A DNA stretch of 64,000 nt from Scheffersomyces stipitis CBS 6054 (taxonomy: Eukaryota; Ascomycota; Pichiomycetes; Serinales; Debaryomycetaceae), in NCBI RefSeq assembly GCF_000209165.1, contig NC_009042.1, positions 2,666,001 to 2,730,000 on the forward strand, written 5' to 3'. This document shows positions 57,071 to 64,000 of the stretch, one piece after another. Every line of letters starts with the position of its first letter. The stretch's first letter is position 1. Below the pieces are notes generated by a model that searched no databases, was not told the origin of the DNA, and saw only the letters and a program-made list of their open reading frames with translations. A program made the position numbers and the translations under genes.

Positions 57071-60000
57071 ATGCTGCTTTTGAGACTTTTGGTGAGAACT
57101 ATTGTTTCAGTATCAGTTGTTCTTGCTGCTGATATAACTTCTCCAACAATTGATAGAGGGGTTGTTAACCTTTCCATTGGAGACATCACAATTGAATCTG
57201 GTGCTTACTGGTCCATTATTGACAATGCAGTTTCTGTACTTGCCGGTAATTTAGATGTAAAGACTGATGCTGGATTCTACATTTCTTCAACCCAGAGTTT
57301 AATTGGTTTATCTGTTACTCTTGCTTCTGGTTTAGGATCGATCACTAATGATGGTATTATTGCATTTAATTCGGTTGTCTCGTTGGTTGCTCCTAATTAC
57401 AACTTGATTGGTCTCTCATTCACAAACAACGGAGAAATGTATTTGGGTACTAACGGCTCTGTTGTTGGAGCTCCCCCAATCAACCTCATTGCCCCAAGCT
57501 GGACTAACACAGGTTTGTTGGTGATCTACCTGCAAACAAGAAGTGCAGATGGTATTGTCAATCTCGGAGGAACTGGATTGGTTATTCAAAACAATGGCCA
57601 AATCTGCTTAACTAATGAGCTTTACCAAGCTTCAACCCAAATTCGTGGTACTGGGTGTATAACTGCAAATCTAGATTCTTCAATTTTCTTGGCTAATGGT
57701 TTGTTAGGAGTTGATCAATCTCAAACATTTTATTTGGCTGACTCCAAATCCTCCATCAGAGCAAATGCAATTGCTGTTCCACAAACGTTCACTGTTGCTG
57801 GTTTTGGTAACGGTAACATTATTGGCTTAGATATTCCACTTGCAACTGTCTTTCCACTTAGCTCGTGGAGTTATAGCTCAAGTACAGGTATTTTAACTCT
57901 AAGAGGTCTTGGTTTGTTGTCTCAAAACTTTAACATTGGTCCAGGATATAATAGCAATTTGTTTTCAATCACAACGGATACCAGTCTTGGATTGGCCAGT
58001 GTTCCCTTAGGTGGTCTCACTTATAGTGGTCCAGTACCAAACGCAATCCCTTCTAACTGTCTGCCTTGTAAGAATTTACCAAGCGCACCCGGTGCATCTC
58101 CAACTCTCACTTCTACAAGTCTCACTACCACCAAGACAGATGGATCAATTTGCACTGACGTTGATCAGATACTCATTTCCACTGATGGACAAGGTACTTG
58201 GTTTACATCCACTTCCTTATTATCCGAAATTTGCAGCACTATCCCAAACTCCAAAACAACAGTTATATCTACTTGGACGGGCACTGCTACAAAAACTGTT
58301 ACTGCTACTGATACCGTCGGTGGAACAGATACTGTCATTGTCGTAGTTCCACCAGCACCAAACTCCCAGACTACTGTCACTTCGACCTGGACTGGTATTT
58401 TCACTACTTCTGAAACATTGACTGACACCCCAGGGGGAACTGACACTGTTGTTGTCGAAGTACCTTCTACTCCAAACTCCCAGACTACTCTTACTTCAAC
58501 TTGGACTGGTAGTTACATTACTTCCGAAACATTGACTGACACCCCAGGTGGAACTGACACTGTTGTTGTCGAAGTACCTTCCACTCCAAACGCGCAAACA
58601 ACTCTTACGTCTACTTGGACTGGTAGTTACATTACTTCCGAAACATTGACTGACACCCCAGGTGGAACTGACACTGTTGTTGTCGAAGTACCTTCCACTC
58701 CAAACGCGCAAACAACTCTTACGTCTACTTGGACTGGTAGTTACATTACTTCCGAAACATTGACTGACACCCCAGGTGGAACTGACACTGTTGTTGTCGA
58801 AGTACCTTCCACTCCAAACGCGCAAACAACTCTTACGTCTACTTGGACTGGTACTACTACTCTTACAATCACTGAGACTAATACTGTTGGTGGAACTGAT
58901 ACCGTGATTATTGTATTACCTTCCACTACCAATGCACAAACTACTGTCACTTCTACTTGGACTGGTAGTTACATTACTTCCGAAACATTGACTGATACCC
59001 CAGGTGGAACTGACACTGTTGTTGTCGAAGTACCTTCTACTGCCAATGCACAAACTACTGTCACTTCAACTTGGACTGGTAGTTACATTACTTCTGAAAC
59101 ATTGACTGACACCCCAGGTGGAACTGACACTGTTGTTGTCGAAGTACCTTCTACTCCAAACTCCCAGAATACTCTTACGTCTACTTGGACTGGTAGTTAC
59201 ATTACTTCCGAAACATTGACTGACACCCCAGGTGGAACTGACACTGTTGTTGTCGAAGTACCTTCCACTCCAAACTCCCAGACTACTCTTACGTCTACTT
59301 GGACTGGTACTTTCACTACTTCCGAAACATTGACTGACACCCCAGGTGGAACTGACACTGTTGTTGTCGAAGTACCTTCCACTCCAAACTCCCAGACTAC
59401 TCTTACGTCTACTTGGACTGGTACTTTCACTACTTCCGAAACATTGACTGACACCCCAGGTGGAACTGACACTGTTGTTGTCGAAGTACCTTCTACTGCC
59501 AATGCACAAACTACTGTCACTTCAACTTGGACTGGTAGTTACATTACTTCTGAAACATTGACTGACACCCCAGGTGGAACTGACACTGTTGTTGTCGAAG
59601 TACCTTCTACTGCCAATGCACAAACTACTGTCACTTCAACTTGGACTGGTAGTTACATTACTTCCGAAACATTGACTGACACCCCAGGTGGAACTGACAC
59701 TGTTGTTGTCGAAGTACCTTCCACTCCAAACGCGCAAACAACTCTTACGTCTACTTGGACTGGTACTACTACTCTTACAATCACTGAGACTAATACTGTT
59801 GGTGGAACTGATACCGTGATTATTGTATTACCTTCCACTACCAATGCACAAACTACTGTCACTTCTACTTGGACTGGTAGTTACATTACTTCCGAAACAT
59901 TGACTGATACCCCAGGTGGAACTGACACTGTTGTTGTCGAAGTACCTTCTACTGCCAATGCACAAACTACTGTCACTTCAACTTGGACTGGTAGTTACAT

Positions 60001-62908
60001 TACTTCTGAAACATTGACTGACACCCCAGGTGGAACTGACACTGTTGTTGTCGAAGTACCTTCTACTCCAAACTCCCAGAATACTCTTACGTCTACTTGG
60101 ACTGGTAGTTACATTACTTCCGAAACATTGACTGACACCCCAGGTGGAACTGACACTGTTGTTGTCGAAGTACCTTCCACTCCAAACTCCCAGACTACTC
60201 TTACGTCTACTTGGACTGGTACTTTCACTACTTCCGAAACATTGACTGACACCCCAGGTGGAACTGACACTGTTGTTGTCGAAGTACCTTCCACTCCAAA
60301 CTCCCAGACTACTCTTACGTCTACTTGGACTGGTACTTTCACTACTTCCGAAACATTGACTGACACCCCAGGTGGAACTGACACTGTTGTTGTCGAAGTA
60401 CCTTCTACTGCCAATGCACAAACTACTGTCACTTCAACTTGGACTGGTAGTTACATTACTTCTGAAACATTGACTGACACCCCAGGTGGAACTGACACTG
60501 TTGTTGTCGAAGTACCTTCTACTGCCAATGCACAAACTACTGTCACTTCAACTTGGACTGGTAGTTACATTACTTCTGAAACATTGACTGACACCCCAGG
60601 TGGAACTGACACTGTTGTTGTCGAAGTACCTTCCACTCCAAACGCGCAAACAACTCTTACGTCTACTTGGACTGGTACTACTACTCTTACAATCACTGAG
60701 ACTAATACTGTTGGTGGAACTGATACCGTGATTATTGTATTACCTTCCACTACCAATGCACAAACTACTGTCACTTCTACTTGGACTGGTAGTTACATTA
60801 CTTCCGAAACATTGACTGACACCCCAGGTGGAACTGACACTGTTGTTGTCGAAGTACCTTCTACTCCAAACTCCCAGACTACTCTTACTTCAACTTGGAC
60901 TGGTAGTTACATTACTTCCGAAACATTGACTGACACCCCAGGTGGAACTGACACTGTTGTTGTCGAAGTACCTTCTACTCCAAACTCCCAGACTACTCTT
61001 ACTTCAACTTGGACTGGTAGTTACATTACTTCCGAAACATTGACTGACACCCCAGGTGGAACTGACACTGTTGTTGTCGAAGTACCTTCCACTCCAAACG
61101 CGCAAACAACTCTTACGTCTACTTGGACTGGTACTACTACTCTTACAATCACTGAGACTAATACTGTTGGTGGAACTGATACCGTGATTATTGTATTACC
61201 TTCCACTACCAATGCACAAACTACTGTCACTTCTACTTGGACTGGTAGTTACATTACTTCCGAAACATTGACTGACACCCCAGGTGGAACTGACACTGTT
61301 GTTGTCGAAGTACCTTCTACTCCAAACTCCCAGACTACTCTTACTTCAACTTGGACTGGTAGTTACATTACTTCCGAAACATTGACTGACACCCCAGGTG
61401 GAACTGACACTGTTGTTGTCGAAGTACCTTCTACTCCAAACTCCCAGACTACTCTTACTTCAACTTGGACTGGTAGTTACATTACTTCCGAAACATTGAC
61501 TGACACCCCAGGTGGAACTGACACTGTTGTTGTCGAAGTACCTTCTACTGCCAATGCACAAACTACTGTCACTTCAACTTGGACTGGTAGTTACATTACT
61601 TCCGAAACATTGACTGACACCCCAGGGGGAACTGACACTGTTGTTGTCGAAGTACCTTCTACTCCAAACTCCCAGACTACTCTTACGTCTACTTGGACTG
61701 GTACTTTCACTACTTCCGAAACATTGACTGACACCCCAGGTGGAACTGACACTGTTGTTGTCGAAGTACCTTCCACTCCAAACGCGCAAACAACTCTTAC
61801 GTCTACTTGGACTGGTACTACTACTCTTACAATCACTGAGACTAATACTGTTGGTGGAACTGATACCGTGATTATTGTATTACCTTCCACTACCAATGCA
61901 CAAACTACTGTCACTTCTACTTGGACTGGTAGTTACATTACTTCCGAAACATTGACTGACACCCCAGGTGGAACTGACACTGTTGTTGTCGAAGTACCTT
62001 CCACTCCAAACTCCCAGACTACTCTTACGTCTACTTGGACTGGTAGTTACATTACTTCTGAAACATTGACTGACACCCCAGGTGGAACTGACACTGTTGT
62101 TGTCGAAGTACCTTCCACTGCCAATGCACAAACTACTGTCACTTCAACTTGGACTGGTAGTTACATTACTTCCGAAACATTGACTGACACCCCAGGGGGA
62201 ACTGACACTGTTGTTGTCGAAGTACCTTCTACTCCAAACTCCCAGACTACTCTTACGTCTACTTGGACTGGTACTTTCACTACTTCCGAAACATTGACTG
62301 ACACCCCAGGTGGAACTGACACTGTTGTTGTCGAAGTACCTTCCACTCCAAACTCCCAGACTACTCTTACGTCTACTTGGACTGGTACTTTCACTACTTC
62401 CGAAACATTGACTGACACCCCAGGTGGAACTGACACTGTTGTTGTCGAAGTACCTTCCACTCCAAACTCCCAGACTACTCTTACGTCTACTTGGACTGGT
62501 ACTTTCACTACTTCCGAAACATTGACTGACACCCCAGGTGGAACTGACACTGTTGTTGTCGAAGTACCTTCCACTCCAAACGCGCAAACTACTCTTACGT
62601 CTACTTGGACTGGCACATACCCTACTACTAATACTATTCCAGACACTGCTGGTGGTACCAATACTGTTATTGTTCTTGAACCAACTTCCTATGAATCTTG
62701 TACTCCTGTATATTTTACTGTTACTGTCACTGAGGATTCTCCACAGAGTATTACTGTCACAAAAGCATCACAGCTTCCACTTTCAACTGAAACAATTTTC
62801 ACTGTAACATCCGTTTACTTAACAGAGACAACAACTACCACAGATCATAGTACTATCCCTGCAGTAACTGTGACCGAAACAAAGATTCAGGGGTTCAGGT
62901 TCTTCTAG
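57071..62908 (+). CDS. HYR/IFF-type cell-wall (adhesin-like) protein with 39 tandem 38-aa repeats, 1945 aa
   Basis: Predicted secreted wall protein. Residues 1 to about 19 are a signal peptide (hydrophobic stretch ending VVLAADITS; codon 2 is CTG). Residues about 20-345 are beta-rich and match the Hyphal_reg_CWP N-domain of Candida Hyr/Iff proteins (SGAYWSIIDNAVSVLAGNLDV, FTNNGEMYLG, GTGCITANLDSSIFL). Residues 392-1873 are 39 Thr/Ser-rich units of 38 aa. The C-terminus (1874-1945) is Thr-rich and ends ETKIQGFRFF with no hydrophobic GPI-attachment tail. This is unusual for the family: it is either secreted, linked differently, or has lost its end. The frame is uninterrupted. The ATG at 57071 is chosen because it starts the signal peptide; the frame upstream begins with TTG. 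Confidence 0.85.
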   Translation: MLLLRLLVRTIVSVSVVLAADITSPTIDRGVVNLSIGDITIESGAYWSIIDNAVSVLAGNLDVKTDAGFYISSTQSLIGLSVTLASGLGSITNDGIIAFNSVVSLVAPNYNLIGLSFTNNGEMYLGTNGSVVGAPPINLIAPSWTNTGLLVIYLQTRSADGIVNLGGTGLVIQNNGQICLTNELYQASTQIRGTGCITANLDSSIFLANGLLGVDQSQTFYLADSKSSIRANAIAVPQTFTVAGFGNGNIIGLDIPLATVFPLSSWSYSSSTGILTLRGLGLLSQNFNIGPGYNSNLFSITTDTSLGLASVPLGGLTYSGPVPNAIPSNCLPCKNLPSAPGASPTLTSTSLTTTKTDGSICTDVDQILISTDGQGTWFTSTSLLSEICSTIPNSKTTVISTWTGTATKTVTATDTVGGTDTVIVVVPPAPNSQTTVTSTWTGIFTTSETLTDTPGGTDTVVVEVPSTPNSQTTLTSTWTGSYITSETLTDTPGGTDTVVVEVPSTPNAQTTLTSTWTGSYITSETLTDTPGGTDTVVVEVPSTPNAQTTLTSTWTGSYITSETLTDTPGGTDTVVVEVPSTPNAQTTLTSTWTGTTTLTITETNTVGGTDTVIIVLPSTTNAQTTVTSTWTGSYITSETLTDTPGGTDTVVVEVPSTANAQTTVTSTWTGSYITSETLTDTPGGTDTVVVEVPSTPNSQNTLTSTWTGSYITSETLTDTPGGTDTVVVEVPSTPNSQTTLTSTWTGTFTTSETLTDTPGGTDTVVVEVPSTPNSQTTLTSTWTGTFTTSETLTDTPGGTDTVVVEVPSTANAQTTVTSTWTGSYITSETLTDTPGGTDTVVVEVPSTANAQTTVTSTWTGSYITSETLTDTPGGTDTVVVEVPSTPNAQTTLTSTWTGTTTLTITETNTVGGTDTVIIVLPSTTNAQTTVTSTWTGSYITSETLTDTPGGTDTVVVEVPSTANAQTTVTSTWTGSYITSETLTDTPGGTDTVVVEVPSTPNSQNTLTSTWTGSYITSETLTDTPGGTDTVVVEVPSTPNSQTTLTSTWTGTFTTSETLTDTPGGTDTVVVEVPSTPNSQTTLTSTWTGTFTTSETLTDTPGGTDTVVVEVPSTANAQTTVTSTWTGSYITSETLTDTPGGTDTVVVEVPSTANAQTTVTSTWTGSYITSETLTDTPGGTDTVVVEVPSTPNAQTTLTSTWTGTTTLTITETNTVGGTDTVIIVLPSTTNAQTTVTSTWTGSYITSETLTDTPGGTDTVVVEVPSTPNSQTTLTSTWTGSYITSETLTDTPGGTDTVVVEVPSTPNSQTTLTSTWTGSYITSETLTDTPGGTDTVVVEVPSTPNAQTTLTSTWTGTTTLTITETNTVGGTDTVIIVLPSTTNAQTTVTSTWTGSYITSETLTDTPGGTDTVVVEVPSTPNSQTTLTSTWTGSYITSETLTDTPGGTDTVVVEVPSTPNSQTTLTSTWTGSYITSETLTDTPGGTDTVVVEVPSTANAQTTVTSTWTGSYITSETLTDTPGGTDTVVVEVPSTPNSQTTLTSTWTGTFTTSETLTDTPGGTDTVVVEVPSTPNAQTTLTSTWTGTTTLTITETNTVGGTDTVIIVLPSTTNAQTTVTSTWTGSYITSETLTDTPGGTDTVVVEVPSTPNSQTTLTSTWTGSYITSETLTDTPGGTDTVVVEVPSTANAQTTVTSTWTGSYITSETLTDTPGGTDTVVVEVPSTPNSQTTLTSTWTGTFTTSETLTDTPGGTDTVVVEVPSTPNSQTTLTSTWTGTFTTSETLTDTPGGTDTVVVEVPSTPNSQTTLTSTWTGTFTTSETLTDTPGGTDTVVVEVPSTPNAQTTLTSTWTGTYPTTNTIPDTAGGTNTVIVLEPTSYESCTPVYFTVTVTEDSPQSITVTKASQLPLSTETIFTVTSVYLTETTTTTDHSTIPAVTVTETKIQGFRFF
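58244..62689 (+). repeat. coding tandem repeat, 39 units of 114 bp with higher-order 8-unit and 4-unit blocks
   Basis: Every unit is exactly 114 bp, beginning at 58244 + 114n and ending at 62689. The first and last units are divergent. The rest fall into a few classes by their first residues (PNSQ, PNAQ, ANAQ, TNAQ) and core (SYITSETL, TFTTSETL or TTTLTITET). The TTTLTITET core occurs in units 6, 14, 22, 26 and 32. Units 7-14 and 15-22 have the same class order and nearly identical DNA (912-bp duplication). Units 22-25 and 26-29 repeat as a 456-bp block. Confidence 0.95.
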
Positions 62909-64000
62909 CAAAGAAAGAGGATATATTAAACTTTGTCTTTCATTTTTAAGTTAATTCCTTAATTAAATGGGTTTCTTGTACTTTTCATTTCGTCATTTCG
63001 TACTTTTCTGTTAATATTTATGTTTAAAAATAAATGAGCTTGTTCAATCAACATTTTTCTTCGCCATTAAATTCAAAGGTTTTCCGCTTGCTATTGGTGG
63101 ATATGCCTTCTTAGATTGGAGCCACCATGTTCAGGGATTTCAGGGATTGCCCTTCATTATTCAGGATTCTAATCTTGAGTAAATACTTTTTCTTTCAAAG
63201 AGAGGCTAGGCTTGGCTTAGCTAAAGATCTCCTATCGTATTTAATAGTCTTATATTTGATTCTGGAATCCTTTTAAGATCATGCTGGCTAGAATCTGAGC
63301 GCAAGATTTCTCAAATGCGAGAAGATTCAAGTTCCTCATTACTGGAGTCTGCCCTTTCGCACCATGGTTTCACTTATGGATTCAATAGTGATTGGCTATG
63401 TATATGTCCCAAGTATGGCACAAAATTTCATCAATGGAAATCAATGTCAGTAAGAAACTAGCTAAATATTCTTATAGAAATCGTAGTGGCTGAAGTTCAG
63501 TGATTAGTATAAGGTCCAAATCCATTTCCCTATTTAAGTCCAAATGGAAAACCAGCTCTTGGGCTCTCCATACAGGTTTCCTGTCAAGAACATACCATAT
63601 GAAGGACATGGAAGGAAAGATGTGGCATATCGTGTATCGACCAATATCCTGACGCAACTAAGTAAGATTGAAAATCCTTATACTTTCTGAGGATAAAATG
63701 TATATCAGCATAAGTTTCGAAGTGGGTCAACTCATAGAAATAACGCACATTTAGAGCAAGTCTACTGGACTTACAGTGTGGATCTATCAAAACCAATGAT
63801 TTTGATAACAATAATATATTCCCGTACAGGCTGCTTGGTGATTTGCCTTCACTGATGTATCCTACACTAACTGTAGTGTTTTATCTTCACTATAGAGTAG
63901 TTCTCCCATTCATAGGCTTTAAATTAAGGCTTATATCTAGAGTTTTTAACGGGTTGTTTTTCAATAATCATAGATGATGTGGTACGGAATAGTAGTAATT
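62909..64000. other. region downstream of the adhesin-like gene to window end
   Basis: 1.09 kb, AT-rich. Two overlapping minus-strand frames (63811-63584 and 63657-63472) are the only longer open stretches and may be remnants of a broken gene or chance. No GPI-type hydrophobic tail is encoded just downstream of the adhesin stop in any of the three forward frames. Confidence 0.4.

Noticed and set aside
58165..62661. Many long minus-strand open frames of up to 166 codons inside the adhesin repeat
   Set aside because: They recur every 912 or 456 bp because the 114-bp unit is a multiple of three and lacks stops in some antisense frames. They are shadows of the repeat, not genes.
1..64000. CRISPR arrays, rRNA genes, intact retrotransposons, LTR pairs, telomeric repeats or a centromere
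   Set aside because: None was seen by eye on either strand. The only long tandem array is coding and in frame.

Overview
The window is nuclear DNA of a budding yeast of the CUG-Ser clade, most probably Scheffersomyces (Pichia) stipitis or a very close relative. The genes are compact and almost all intronless, and the protein set is typical of Debaryomycetaceae/Scheffersomyces: an HXT2-type sugar transporter, a lactose-permease-type transporter, an intracellular GH3 beta-glucosidase with a PA14 insert, a sphingolipid delta-4 desaturase and a HYR/IFF-type wall protein. Two in-frame CTG codons fall on positions that are serine in the family: APM1 codon 305 (14620-14622) and RVS167 codon 58 (40296-40298). 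This is direct sequence support for CUG=Ser, so Leu at CTG in a standard translation should be read as Ser.

Region 1 to about 41.6 kb is ordinary housekeeping chromosome. In order it holds: PRI1 (5'-truncated), a GH5 steryl/ceramide glucosidase (EGH1), PRP22, tRNA-Gln(CUG anticodon), RPN5, a GAS5/PGA4-type glucanosyltransferase, APM1, an unrecognised coiled-coil protein, ILV3, PEX4 with a long extra tail, RPS28, an ASK10/RGC1-type PH protein, a MUM2/WTAP protein with a newly inferred 58-nt intron, a DeSI-type PPPDE protease, an EST1/EBS1-family protein, the DES1 desaturase, HTS1 (dual start), BNA2, a membrane-anchored cytochrome c peroxidase-like protein, and RVS167.

Region 41.9-55 kb is a sugar-utilisation island: a cytoplasmic-type beta-glucosidase divergent from a lactose/cellobiose-permease-type transporter, then a Zn2Cys6 regulator divergent from an HXT2-type sugar transporter. 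The two shared promoters are very long (2.45 and 2.84 kb), and both carry CCCCCAC (Mig1-like GTGGGG) motifs. The arrangement suggests uptake of a beta-linked disaccharide followed by intracellular hydrolysis and hexose transport, with a local regulator.

Region 55-64 kb is gene-poor. It is dominated by one very large wall/adhesin-like gene with a signal peptide, a Hyphal_reg_CWP-like N-domain and 39 tandem units of exactly 114 bp (38 aa) organised in higher-order 8-unit and 4-unit blocks. It has no recognisable GPI-anchor signal at its C-terminus. Together with the sugar island this looks like a fast-evolving, possibly subtelomeric, chromosome part.

Start codons were checked base by base. For RPN5, GAS5-like, EST1-like, DES1, HTS1 and the adhesin the longest open frame begins at a non-ATG or unlikely codon, so the first credible ATG is used instead.
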